Shown here piece by piece: positions 22,588-35,600 of a stretch of DNA of 64,000 nt. Position 1 is the first letter of the stretch. Each line of letters begins with the position of its first letter. The stretch lies in assembly GCA_948144175.1 (NCBI GenBank), contig CANXME010002306.1, forward strand, positions 233,684-297,683, read 5' to 3'. Under the pieces are notes generated by a model. That model was not told the origin of the DNA, searched no databases, and saw only the letters and a program-made list of their open reading frames with translations. This stretch comes from Closterium sp. NIES-65. Lineage: Eukaryota > Streptophyta > Zygnematophyceae > Desmidiales > Closteriaceae. The position numbers and the translations under genes are program-made.

Positions 22588-23544
22588 GCCGGGCGATAAT
22601 TCGTCTGACGAGGAAAATGGGACGTGTTGCGACACGGATCAGGATCGACGCGAGAACACGGAAGGATCCGGAGTGACGAATAAGAATCCGGCAATGGGTA
22701 CGAGGTCCCTGCCTCGTCCAGAGGCAGAGTGTCCTGGCGGACCTGCTAAACGCGGCTGATTAAAGCGTAATCTGGAACCCTAAGTTGCTCAAAAGTGGTG
22801 GCCGAGGCATGTGCCTGGTGGATAAGGTTGCGTGGCGAGCATGGTTGTGGTTTGGGGAATATTCTCTTTCTGACAGTAATACTGTGTGGTGTAGCTGGAT
22901 GGGGCAAATGCAGCATTGTGAACCATAGTATCGAGGCTGTCCAGAACGAAGAGGCACAAAATTCCGTGAATCAGAGAAGTTCGCGAAGTCTACTCGCTAA
23001 CCCTTTCGTCTCGACAATCTCTAGGATGTGATCCGCACAATGTTCGCTTCTGGAATTTTCGCTTGTGCGACCCTGGACACTGAAAATGGTTGCTGTTGGG
23101 CAAAATGCTTCCAGAATCTAGGTGACGTCCAGAATCCCCACCATACTGTAGCTCACAGAAACATAGCCAACCGTGCCGAACCTATCCTGAAGTCCGAATC
23201 TGCTGGTTCTATTGAACAAAATGCAGCAAACCATTCTGGATCAAGCTACTAATACCACACAAGAACCAAAACGGGGCAAACCATTTTCGGATCAAGAGCA
23301 GACTGCAGCACGCGTTGCTTTCAGTTTCCAGTTTCTGATTTCCGTGAGGGTGACGTTTGTTCTTTCAGACGGGAGAAGGCGCAGATTGAATCTATGGCGT
23401 ATGAGCTCGTGTTGTGAGAGTTGATTGCATGGATAGTTGCTGGTTCCAGCTTCATGATTACCTTCCTGACTTATGGTTGCAACTCCAGCGAGCATCGGGA
23501 AAGTCAAGTGCCAGCATAAATAGGAAGTGCCACGAAGAATCGTC
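22588..23544. promoter_or_regulatory. Shared 5' region between divergent DEG9/10 and EDRF1 genes
   Basis: The two start codons face away from each other with 957 bp between them, so both promoters must lie here or in adjacent leaders. No convincing TATA box or named element is visible. From about 23160 to 23290 the words GAAC...CAAACCATTCTGGATCAAG and CAAACCATTTTCGGATCAAG form an imperfect direct repeat about 60 bp apart. Confidence 0.45.
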
Positions 23545-26500
23545 ATGGCGGATTCGACCGGACCGCCTGTGGCGAGTCTGCAGCTGGCGAAGCCTCGCAG
23601 CATGTTCCTCTGCGGCTCGCTGCCGGTCTGGCTCGATCGCGAGTTCACCACGCTCGAGTTCTCTCCGGGGATATCGAGATCTTTCTTCCACGATAGGTGA
23701 ATAGCTATGCGACACAAGATAAATTTCTCTGAACATAATCTTTTCCTACGTATCGGTATTCCGAAGTTCGCTCCAGGATTCTCTAAAAGCCTTCATTAGC
23801 GACTGGTGACACCGTTTCATTCCTACCCAGATTTCTGTCCAAATCTGCCGTTAACCATGTCTCTCCTCGTTTTTTCACTTCTAACCTAGCCAATCCCTCG
23901 TCCCTTCCCTCTCCCCCAGGACTCCCGGCATTCCCAAGGTGATCCCTCCCCCAGCCCGACCGTCCCTGGACACGCATCCCCCCGCATGGCTGCACCGAGA
24001 CAACATCCTCCTGCCAGTCGACCGTCCCTCGGACCCTCCAGGTTCCACCTGGGGGGGGTCGTATCTGCACCACAGCGGCGCGCGCAAGTGCGAGGCGCTG
24101 GCGGTGAGGGGTCTGGCGGAGTTTGGGGAGGACGCGGTGGACGTGATAGCGCCCGCGGACGTGCTGAAGCAGCTGTTCAAACTGCCCTTTTCCAAGGCGA
24201 GCCTCTTTGTCAGCGTGCACCGCGTTGGCCGCACGCTCGTGCTCAACCCCGGGTGAGTGGATGCTTCTTGCTTCTGAGGAACCTCAATCCACCCAGGGTG
24301 AGTGCGTGCTGCCTTTGAGGCGACTCAAGGGTCAGGGAATGTGAGTGCGCCTGCTGAGATGGGGCCCTGGCGGTGAGGGGGCTGGCGGAGTTTGGGGAGG
24401 ACGCAGTAGACGTGATAGCGCCCGCGGACGTGCTCAAGCAGCTGTTCAAGCTGCCGTTTTCCAAGGCCAGCCTCTTTGCCAGCGTGCACCGCGTCGGCCG
24501 CACGCTCGTGCTCAACCCCGGGTGAGTGAGGGGTGCTTCATGGATTCGCACAATGTACCATGAGCCTCCGGAGGCCAGGGCAGCAAAAGTGGCAGTGCTT
24601 CTCTCTCTCCAAGCTGGTAGCCCAGAGTTGTACTCTTTCCTTCTTCCACTCATCCCCACCTCCCCCCTCCCCCATACTCCTCTCAGCTCCGAGCCTTGCT
24701 GTGTGGACTCCCACAACGTGGTATGGACCTCTAGATTGCAAAGGGAGGCGATTCTACTCTCTAAGCTTGTAACTCAGACTTTCACTCTCCTTCTTCCCCT
24801 CATACCCTCCCCCATGCTCCTCTCAGCTCCGAGCCTGGGTGTGTGGACTCCCACAAGGTCGCACGGACCTCCAGAGGGCAACGCGAGGCGATTCTGCTCT
24901 CCAAGCTGGTAACCCCGGAGTTACACGGTCAACAGGGCGCGTCTTCCAGCAGCAGACCTACCAGCAGAGGCATCAGGAGCAGCAGCACCAGTGCCATCAG
25001 CTCGTCTGCAGTTTCTGGTGGTACTGATAGCAGTAGCAGCAGTGGTCGCAATAGCGGCAACCAAAACAGCACCAGCAGGGGTAGCAGCAGCAGCAATGTT
25101 TCAAGAAAAGGTCTGCCTAACGCTGCTGCTCTGCCAAAAGCGTTCGCGGATTTCGTCGGGGACGCGGAAGGCGTGGTTCGAGTGTGCGGCCGCAGCAGTC
25201 AGCAGCAGGAGGAGCAGCAGATGGATCGGCAGCAGCAGCCACAGCAGCAGCAGCAGCAGCAGACTTCTGGGGCGCCTCCAAAAACTACCACGGATTTTGT
25301 CGGGGATGCAGAGGGCGTGGTGCGAGTGTGCGACCACAGCAGTCAGCAGCAACAGCAACAGCGCCGGCAGCAGCAGCAGCAGCAGCAGTTTGGGTTGCAG
25401 AAGGCTGTTGTCACTGATGCAGCTTGCGCTGGTAGTTTGAAGAATCAGATTGAAGGCGTTCAAGGGGAAGTGAAAGTGGAAGTGGAAGAGGAGGAGGAGC
25501 AGGAGCAAGAGGAGGGGTATGCGCGTTGGGAGGGCGCTGGGAAGGGCAAGCCATGCAGCAAGCGGGAGAGAAGGCTGGATAATGGCAGCAACGGAGGAGC
25601 GGGGAGGCGAATTGAAACAGGGGTAGGAGGAGGAGGAGGTGCGGGGAAGCGAATGGAGACAGGAGGAGGGGGAGGAGGAGGAGTGGAGGCAGAGAGAGGG
25701 GCGGACAGGTTTGCCCGGGTGGTGTTCTGGCAGTTGGAGCACCTGAGGCTGTTTCTTGGCAGCGACCTGATTCTGTTCAGCAATGAGAAGCATGCTGCTG
25801 TCAGCCTTCACCTCGTTGACGTGGAGCATGAGGTATGCTCTTGCCGTTAGGTGACAATCTAGCTAGTGCCTCGACCAGCAACCTGATTCTGTTTAGTAAT
25901 GAGAAGCATGCGGCAGTCAGCCTTCACCTGGTCGACGTGGAGCATGAGGTAGGAAGTTTTGTTTTTACGCCCTTTTGATTCAGGGTATGTTGTGTCTTAT
26001 ATGCTCTTGTGGTGTTCGTGTTGCTGGGAAGCGACCTGATTCTGTTCAGAAATGAGAAGCATGCGGCAGTGAGCCTTCACCTCGTTGACGTGGAGCATGA
26101 GGCATGTTCTTGCTGATTCAAGGTGACGATTCTTCTAGTGCCTCAAAACAGCGACTTGATTCTGTTCAGAAATGAGAACCATGCGGCAGTGAGCCTTCAC
26201 CTCGTTGACGTGGAGCATGAGGCATGTTCTTGCTGATTCAAGGTGACGATTCTTCTAGTGCCTCAAAACAGCGACTTGATTCTGTTCAGAAATGAGAAGC
26301 ATGCGGCAGTGAGCCTTCACCTAGTTGATGTGGAGCATGAGGCATGTTCTTGCTGATTCAAGGTGACGATTCTTCTAGTGCCTCAAAACAGCGACTTGAT
26401 TCTGTTCAGAAATCAGAACCATGCGGCAGTGAGCCTTCACCTCGTTGACGTGGAGCATGAGGCATGCTCTTGCTGATTCAAGGTGACGATTCTTCTAGTG

Positions 26501-29500
26501 CCTGAAAACAGCGACCTGATTTTGTTCAGAAATGAGAAGCATGCGGCAGTCAGTGTTCACCTAGTTGATGTGGAGCATGAGGTATGCTACCCCCCACCCA
26601 CCCCGCCCCTCTGTGGGTGGGCGACTCGTGCCTGTTCTGCCGCTGTGGTGTTCGTGTTCCTGGGAAGCGATCTGATTCTGTTCAGCAATGAGGAGCATGC
26701 GGCAGTCAGCCTTCATCTTAACTTTCTTCCTTCTCTTCCTGCACACACTTGCAGAGCTCCCCTTTGGTGTGGCTCGATATATGGCTCGATAACCTGATGG
26801 CGGGGGTGCCGGAATTAGCCATCTGCTACCATCACAAGGGCGTCGTGCAGGGCTACGAGCTGCTGCACTGTGACGACGTGTTTCTGCTCAAGTGCCTCGC
26901 GAGAGACGGGTCGGCGTCGTTCTACCCCCACGCTGTGAGGGACAGCGCGCTCGCCATCCTGGGGTTCCTGCAGGACAAGTGCGTGCGCAGCCCCGGCACC
27001 TACTGGGTGAGTCTGAATTCCGATTCCTGCTGCTGCTCTATCAGTGTGACACAGGCGCGGACGTGCTGCTGCTATTTAACTTACTCCACCCCTCTGTACC
27101 TCTCTCCCCTCTCACTCTCCCCCCTCCCCTCCCCCCTCCCACTACCCTCCCTTCCCCATTCCCCTCCCCTCCCCTCCTCTCCTCTTCCTCTCCTCCCTTC
27201 CTTCTTTCTCCCCTCCTCCCTCTCTGTGCAGCTTCGCAAGGATGCAGGCACTGACGTGCTGCAGCTATTCGACCTCACTCCACCGCTCCAGAACCCATCT
27301 GCACCGCTCCGCCTCGCCCCATCCCTCGCTACCCATCCTTCACCCCTGGGAGAACCATCAGGAGAGGCAGCAGGGGCAAGAGCGGGACGAGCAAGGGGGG
27401 CAGCAGTGGGGACAGCAGGGGAGGCAGCAGGGGGGCTAGCGGGGCGAGCAGGAGGGAACTCCCCGTTATCTTCTCTCGATCCGGCTGTAGCAGCGCACCT
27501 CTCCCTGCCCCTCGCTATGCTGCTCTACCGCCTAGCCCTTCATCTCTCAGACTCCCATGTGCCTCGGGATCGGCACAGGACAGCCCAGCTGTTTGGGTAC
27601 TGCTTGCAACTGCTGCACCAGAAAGACCACCCGGTAAGCCCCTGCATTCTACCATCCCCCCGAGCAGCAAGTGCAGCCCCAACCAGTAGGTGAGCACTCA
27701 TCTGCCATCTCCTAGTAACCCATATTACGAGTGCCTGGGATCGCCACAGGTCTGCATAGCTGTTTGGTTACTGCCTGCAGCTGCTGCACCAGAAAGAAAA
27801 CCTGGTAAGAACAAGAGGAGTAGCCCGTGAGCATGAGCTCATGAGCACCAGCCCGTGAGCACCACCAGTGTACATGCCTATATGCCGTGCAGTGCAACGT
27901 ACGAGCGGGCGGGCAGCGTATCAGCGGGCAGTGCAGCGTATGAGCGGGCGGTGCAGCGTATGACCGGGCGGTGCAGCATATGAGCGGGCGGTGCAGCGTA
28001 TGAGCGGGCGGTGCAGCGTATGAGCGGGCAGTGCAGCGTACGAGCGGGCGGTGCAGCGTATGAGCGGGCGGTGCAGCGTACAAGCGGGCGGTGCAGCGTA
28101 CGAGCGGGCGGTGCAGCGTATGAGCGGGCGGTGCGGCGTATGAGCGGGCGTTGCAGCGTATGAGCGGGCGGTGCAGCGTATGAGCGGGCGGTGCAGCGTA
28201 TGAGCGGGCGGTGCAGCGTATGAGCGGGCGGTGCAGCGTACGAGCGGGCAGTGCAGCGTATGAGCGGGCGGTGCAGCGTATGAGCGGGCGGTGCAGCGTA
28301 TGAGCGGGCGGTGCAGCGTATGAGCGGGCGGTGCAGCGTATGAGCGGGCGGTGCAGCGTATGAGCGGGCGGTGCAGCGTATGAGCGGGCGGTGCAGCGTA
28401 TGAGCGGGCGGTGCAGCGTACGAGCGGGCGGTGCAGCGTACGAGCGGGCGGTGCAGCGTACGAGCGGGCGGTGCAGCGTACGAGCGGGCGGTGCAGCGTA
28501 CGAGCGGGCGGTGCAGCGTACGAGCGGGCGGTGCAGCGTACGAGCGGGCGATGCAGCGTACGAGCGGGCGGTGCAGCGTACGAGCGGGCGGTGCAGCGTA
28601 CGAGCGGGCGGTGCAGCGTATGAGCGGGCGGTGCAGCGTATGAGCGGGCGGTGCCGCGTATGAGCGGGCGGTGCAGCGTATGAGCGGGCGGTGCAGCGTA
28701 TGAGCGGGCGTTGCAGCGTATGAGCGGGCGGTGCAGCGTATGAGCGGGCGGTGCAGCGTATGAGCGGGCGGTGCAGCGTATGAGCGGGCGGTGCAGCGTA
28801 TGAGCGGGCGGTGCAGCGTATGAGCGGGCGGTGCAGCGTACGAGCGGGCGGTGCAGCGTATGAGCGGGCGGTGCAGCGTATGAGCGGGCGGTGCAGCGTA
28901 TGAGCGGGCGGTGCAGCGTATGAGCGGGCGGTGCAGCGTATGAGCGGGCGGTGCAGCGTATGAGCGGGCGGTGCAGCGTATGAGCGGGCGGTGCAGCGTA
29001 TGAGCGGGCGGTGCAGCGTATGAGCGGGCGGTGCAGCGTATGAGCGGGCGGTGCAGCGTACGAGCGGGAGGTGCAGCGTACGAGCGTGCGGTGCAGCGTA
29101 TGAGAGGGCGGTGCAGCGTATGAGCGGGCGGTGCAGCGTATGAGCGGGCGGTGCAGCGTATGAGCGGGCGGTGCAGCGTATGAGCGGGCGCTGCAGCGTA
29201 TGAGCGGGCGGTGCAGCGTATGAGCGGGCGGTGCAGCGTATGAGCGGGTGGTGCAGCGTATGAGCGGGCGGTGCAGCGTATGAGCGGGCGGTGCAGCGTA
29301 CGAGCGGGAGGTGCAGTGTACGAGCGTGCGGTGCAGCGTATGAGAGGGCGGTGCAGCGTATGAGCGGGCGGTGCAGCGTATGAGCGGGCGCTGCAGCGTA
29401 TGAGCGGGCGCTGCAGCGTATGAGCGGGCGCTGCAGCGTATGAGCGGGCGGTGCAGCGTATGAGCGGGCGGTGCAGCGTATGAGCGGGCGGTGCAGCGTA

Positions 29501-32500
29501 TGAGCGGGCGGTGCAGCGTATGAGCGGGTGGTGCAGCGTATGAGCGGGCGGTGCAGCGTATGAGCGGGCGGTGCAGCGTACGAGCGGGAGGTGCAGCGTA
29601 CGAGCGTGCGGTGCAGCGTATGAGAGGGCGGTGCAGCGTATGAGCGGGCGGTGCAGCGTATGAGCGGGCGGTGCAGCGTATGAGCGGGCGCTGCAGCGTA
29701 TGAGCGGGCGCTGCAGCGTATGAGCGGGCGCTGCAGCGTATGAGCGGGCGGTGCAGCGTATGAGCGGGCGCTGCAGCGTATGATCGGGCGGTGCAGCGTA
29801 TGAGCGGGCGGTGCAGCGTATGAGCGGGTGGTGCAGCGTATGAGCGGGCGGTGCAGCGTATGAGCGGGCGGTGCAGCGTACGAGCGGGAGGTGCAGCGTA
29901 CGAGCGTGCGGTGCAGCGTATGAGAGGGCGGTGCAGCGTATGAGCGGGCGGTGCAGCGTATGAGCGGGCGGTGCAGCGTATGAGCGGGCGGTGCAGCGTA
30001 TGAGCGGGCGGTGCAGCGTATGAGCGGGCGGTGCAGCGTATGAGCGGGCGGTGCAGCGTATCATTGTTTCTCTACCTCCCTCCATTCCTCTTCTAATCTC
30101 CGTTTCCCCTCCAGGGCCTTCGAGCAACAGCCCACGAGTACATGGCGCTCTTCTTCCTGCAAATCCCTCAGAAAGAGCTTCCATCTCTCCTCCAACCCTC
30201 GCACCTCCACTCCCCCCTCCTGCCACAACCACGGCTTCCCCACCCTCCCTTCCTCCTCTCATCAACTCCCCATACCGCCCCCCCACACCCTCCCATCCCC
30301 CCTTCCTCCCTCCTCCATCCCTCTCTCCAACCGTCACTCCCCCATCCCTCCTCACTCCACCTCCCCTTTCTCCAACCAGTCACGTTCTTACCCTCCCATC
30401 TGCCACCGTCCAATCTTTTACCCTTCTCCACCCCTTCCTCCGTATCTCCTTCTGCTCTCACCCCATCCTCTTGCCTCGCTATCACTTATCCCAAAGATGC
30501 TGCTGCTGCTGATCCTGCTACTCCTGCTGCTGCTGCTGATCCTGCTACTCCTGCTGCTGCTGCTGATCCTGCTACTCCTGCTGCTGCTGATCCTGCTAGT
30601 GCTGATGCTGCAGCTGCTCCTGCAGCTGTGGGCTCTCAACGTTTGGCCATCGTCCCCACAAACAACGCACACTTAGCTGTCATTCCAAGAGCTGACCAAC
30701 CCTTGGCTGTGATTTCCGAAGCCAATCAGCAGCTGGCTGTAATTCCCCAAGCCAATCAGCAGCTGGCTGTAATTCCCCAAGCCAATCAGCAGCTGGCTGT
30801 GATTCCCGTTTTTCCAACGAGCCAGCAGCTCACGATCAGCTCGCAAGCAGCGCATGGGTTAGGGGCAGCTGTAGCACAGAAACTGGGTGCCACTGTAGAA
30901 AAGGAAACAGGGGCAGCTGTAGCACAGGAATCAGGTGCAACTGTAGAAAAGGAATCAGGGGCAGCAGTAGCACAGGAATCGGGTGCAACTGCAGCAAATG
31001 AATCGGTAGCACAGGAATCAAAGGTTGTGGCAGCGACTGAGCCAGGAGCAGCAGCTAAAGCAGAACAAGAAGCAGCAGCAGCAGCAGAACCAGAAGCCAC
31101 AGCAACTGCAGCTTCACCAATATCCGCAATTTTGCCCCCTCCGCGCACTACAGTGGGAGACGCGGAGAGTGCCGTAGCGCACACAGGAATAGGGGCAGAA
31201 GCAGCAGCAGAGGCAAAAGCGGCAGGAGCAGAAGCAGCTGCAGGGGCAGAAGAAACAGCAGGTGCAGAAGAAGCAGCACCAAAATCACAACCGCCGCTGC
31301 CATCCCGTTCCCCTCCCCCTGCTGTCGACGATGCAGAGAGCGCAGTGGCAGTCCGTCTGGCATCCGTCTGGCATGCCACGCAAGCGATCGGCGCGCTGAG
31401 GTGGCAGCGGCACCTGCTGACTCACACCCAGGAGAGCTTAATGAACCCCCCTCTATCCCTCCTCCACAGCCTCAGAAACTACTCTGCTTCCGGTATGTGT
31501 CTCTGTGGGGAATCCTGCTGCCTTTCCCAAGGGTCTGGTGCGGTTTACGGGGATGGGAGGGCGTTTGGAGTGGTTGAGGAGGAGAGGAGGAGGAGCAGGG
31601 GGAAGGGGCGGAAGGGGGTGAAGGGAAGGGGAGGGCAGCAGAGGGGGAAGGTGGAGGAGGAGGTGGGGGTAATGGGGGAGAGAGGGCAGGAGTGGGGGGA
31701 GGAGGAAGGGAGGGAGGGGGATGACGACGCACATTCTTTTTGCTCCCTAGGTAGCACCTGCAGCAGTGTTGGCGCTGCCTCTGCTGCCTCTGCTGGTTCT
31801 GCTGCTGCTGGAGGCCTAACCAGTGGTGATGCGGTTACCACTAGCAGTGCGGTTACCAGCCGTACCACTGCGGTTACCGATCGGCGTATCTGCAAGCTGA
31901 TAGCGCTTCTAGGAGAGGCATATCTGGGCCTAGCAGAAGCTTATAAGGGGGATGGGCACGTGGGGCGGGCTTTAAGAGCTGCTGAGCTGGCGTGTGTGGT
32001 TGTGGGGGGTTGGCCGTGGGACTTGGAGGATCTAGGCTTGGAAGGGGAAGGGGAGGAGGGGGGAGAGGGAGGAGTGGGAGGAGAGGGAGAGGATGGGAGG
32101 CGGGATGAAGAGGAGGAGGGTAGGTTTCGGGGATTGGAGGGATGGGGGGTTGGAGGTGAGGGGAATGGAATGAAGACTGGTGGCGAGCAGGAAGGGGAGA
32201 GAGCGGAGAGGGGGGTGCAAGAGGTTAGGGGGGCGAGAGGTGGGAGGAAGAAAGCGAAAGGGAAAGATAGGAAGCAGAAGAAGGGCGAAGGAGGGGCGGA
32301 AGGAGGAAATGCTTTACATGTAGCGAGTCAGCCCGTAAGGGAGATGAGGGTGGAAGACAGGCTGAGGCTGTCCGATTCTGGCTGCTCCACGTCTGACGCC
32401 CCTGTGCTTCGTGTTTACACTGCGTCACGTACAGTCACACCGCTTAAAGTCACACAATCTCTCGGTGGGGCTAAAACGAAGGACTCTTCAAAGCCCAGCC

Positions 32501-32580
32501 AGTCAGCACGCAAGAATGAGAGGCAGAGCCGTGTTTCTGAATCTGTAAGGCCAAAAGGGGTGGGGGTGGGAGTGAGCAGA

Positions 32581-32611
<31 letters not shown>

Positions 32612-35600
32612 GGATGTTGGCGGGAGGGGGAGTATCTGCAGGGTGGGAGGGTAGCATGTGGTTGTGCAGGCGTGTGAGTGGAAGGAGCTTTTGGGGTGAG
32701 CTGTGGGAACTGGTAGGAGATTTGTATGTGGACCTAGAGACTAGGGTCGGAACAGGGTCGGAGCCTGAGCAAGCAGCAAGGCTCGGTGATTCGAAGCAAG
32801 AGGCGAGACTCGGTGACCCAAAGCAAGGGGCAAGGGTTGGTGGTGCGAGGTTGGGCGAGGGGAGAAGGGAAGAAGGCAGTGTGGCTGTGCGGGCTGCAGC
32901 AGTGGCTGCAGAGGGAGAGGCATCTGGGAGTGCAGAGCTGAGGATAGAAGAGGAGGTGGCAAGGGAGGTGAGACGGGTGAGGAAGAAAAGGAGGCAGAGG
33001 GAGGGCAGTGGTCACGGGGCAACAGGCGAAAGGGTCGCGGCTGGGGAGGCAGCAAGGGCAGCAGCAGGGGCAGCAGAAGCAGTAGCAGCTGTAGCACATG
33101 CTGTTTGTAGCGTGTGTGGGAGGGGTGGTTGTAGCTGCTTGAATGAACGAGCACGACGAGACAACGGTGAATCAGCATCAGCAGCACCATCAGCCCTTCC
33201 CCAAGCCGCCTGCTCTGCAACCAGCTGGAAGAGTCGTTGTTTTGGCCGACCGTTCGTGCTCGACCCGAACGCCAACTACCAATCAGCAGCCGAGTTTTAC
33301 TCCCGGGCAGCGGCTGCGTTCTCGGCCAATCACGACGCGACAAGCAAGCAGGTGGTTATGAGGAAACGCGGATGGGCCTGCAACGAGCGCGGCCGGTGGC
33401 TTCTCAACTCCCCTTCCTCCTCCTCTCCCTCCTCCTCTTCCTCCTCTTCCTCTACCTCATCTCCTCCTCCACCTCCCACACCCCCACACGCCACCATAGC
33501 AGCAGCACGGGCAGCGCTGGTGGCGGCAGCAGAGGCATTCTGGGAAGCGGGAGATGCTCCCAATGCTGCTCTTGTGCTCTGCAATCTAGGCCATGGGGAA
33601 CGGGCAGATGCTGAGGTGATTGCTGCTCCTCTTCTCATGCTCTCTGAGCAAGCAGGTGCTTCTGGCGTGGGCTTTAGTAATGCTGCTTCTTCTGCTGCTG
33701 CTGCTGCTCCTGCTGCTGGGGCGCCTGTTGCTTTTGGTGCTGGGGATGCCGCAACGAATGTTAACGGCGGTGAAAGTGGTTCCGCTGGTGCTGGTGCTGG
33801 TGCTGGTACTGGTGCTGGTGCTGGTACTGGTGCTGGTGCTGGGTTCTCGGGCAAGTTTGAGAGAGCGAGGCAGCGGTATATGCGGGCGTTGGGGTGGTAT
33901 GGGGATGCTCGCAGGGAGCTGATGAGGAGTGTGGGGGAAAGTAAGGCCGATGGTGCTGCTGATGGGAGTACGGACGTAGCGGGAGGAGCAGGAGGATCAG
34001 GGGGAGTAGGAGTAGGAGGAGGACGAGGTAAGGGTGGCGTGGGGGTTGAGAGTGAGTCAGCAGCAGCACGGGCATATGGGGTGGTGTGGAGCGAGGTGAA
34101 CCTGCAATTCGCCCACACTTACCTAAGAGTCGGCATGCTTATGGCCGCTGCGGAACGCCTGGGCCTCCCAATGGTCCCTGCTGGGAACAGGAAAGAGAAT
34201 GCGGATAGTTCCAGTTGGTTCGGTGGAGGGAGGGTGGAGAATGAGAGAGGGGATGGGGATGGGGTGAGGGAGGAAAGCGGAGGGGGGGCAGGGGAGGGGA
34301 ATGAGTGGGAGTGGGAGGTGCGAGGGTATGTTTCGGCGAAGGATGCCTTGAGTAAGGCTCTGATTCTGTATGAGTCTCTAGGGACGAGCAGACAGCAAGA
34401 AGCTGCCTTTGCTCACTTCCATCTTGCTGGTTACCACAGGGATTGTGCCCTTCGTGCTGCTGCTGCTGCTGCTGCAGGAGGATCAGCAGCAGGGGGTGTG
34501 GCGGATTGGCAGCAGCAGCAGAAGCGCCTGGCAGCGTTAGCAGAGGTGCACTGGCACAAGGCAGTGTGCTTCTATCGAGCGGAAGCACATCCGGACATGT
34601 TTGTGACTATATGCATGGAGAGGGCGGGGCTAGCGTCTGGTCTGGGCGGGCAGAAGCAGCAGCAGTGGCAGGTATGGTTGTATAGAGTGTGTTGTATGGG
34701 CGTGCTTTCGCCAACATGTTTGTGACCAGCTGCATGGAGAGGGGGGGGCTAACGTTTGGTTGGGTCTGGGCGGGCAGAAGCAGCAGCAGTGGCAGGTATG
34801 GTTGTATAGAGTGTGTTGTATGGGCGTGCTTTCGCCAACATGTTTGTGACCAGCTGCATGGAGAGGGGGGGGCTAACGTTTGGTTGGGTCTGGGCGGGCA
34901 GAAGCAGCAGCAGTGGCAGGTATGCTTTAAAAAGGGTGCACTGGCGCAAGGCAGTGTGCTTCTATCAAGCGGGTGCACATCCGGACCTGTGTGTGACTAC
35001 ATGCATGGAGTGGGCTGGCCTCCTTTGCTTTGGGGAGCAACGGCAGCAGCAGCAGCAGCAGCAGCAGTGTCAGGCATGGTTGTTTTTAGTGTCTGAGCCT
35101 GACAAGTCAACTTTCTCCACGCCCCAGTTTCCCCCAACCAAATACGGTAACCTTATTCCCTGCGCTCTCTTCTCTTCCCTTGTCGCTCCTCTCCCCTCGC
35201 CCCTGTACCCCACCAGAGTCACCTCGCGGCTCTGAGACACCTCATGGCAGTGCAGGCCGCGCTATCACCACCCCCAGGCCCCTCTCCCTCCCCAGTTCCC
35301 GATTCCAAAACCACGGAGCACTCAAAGCAAGCTCACGACAAGGCGTCCCCTCTCTACAGTCACACGGCTGAGAGGCTGTGCCATCTCGTACAGTCACACC
35401 TGAAGGCCTTGCTGGGCCTTGCTCTGGCATCTTCCGGCTCATCCCTCGGTGGGAGGAAGGCGGGTGAAGGTACAAGTGCAGCAGGCTTAGGGGTTGGGAG
35501 AGGTGGAGAGGAGTTGGTGGGAGTGCTTCGAGAGGCTTACAGGTGCTCTTTGAAGCTGGACAAGTGTGCATTGAACCTGCATTCGATATCTGTATTGGTT

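Noticed and set aside
22587-22635. Upstream GTG start for DEG9/10
   Set aside because: A GTG start is not expected in a nuclear gene; the ATG at 22587 opens a plausible transit peptide and an in-frame stop lies just upstream of the GTG.
27895-30060. CRISPR-like array
   Set aside because: Units are contiguous with no unique spacers, the genome is eukaryotic, and no cas genes are present.
27878-30355. 825-codon minus-strand frame with repeats of RCTARSYAAPPAHTLHRPLI
   Set aside because: By-product of the 20-bp minisatellite inside an EDRF1 intron, where a 20-residue period simply reflects 60 bases read in three frames.
33330-34118. 262-codon minus-strand frame within EDRF1 exon 6
   Set aside because: Antisense to a clear EDRF1 coding exon; its Ala/Pro/Ser content mirrors repeats on the coding strand.
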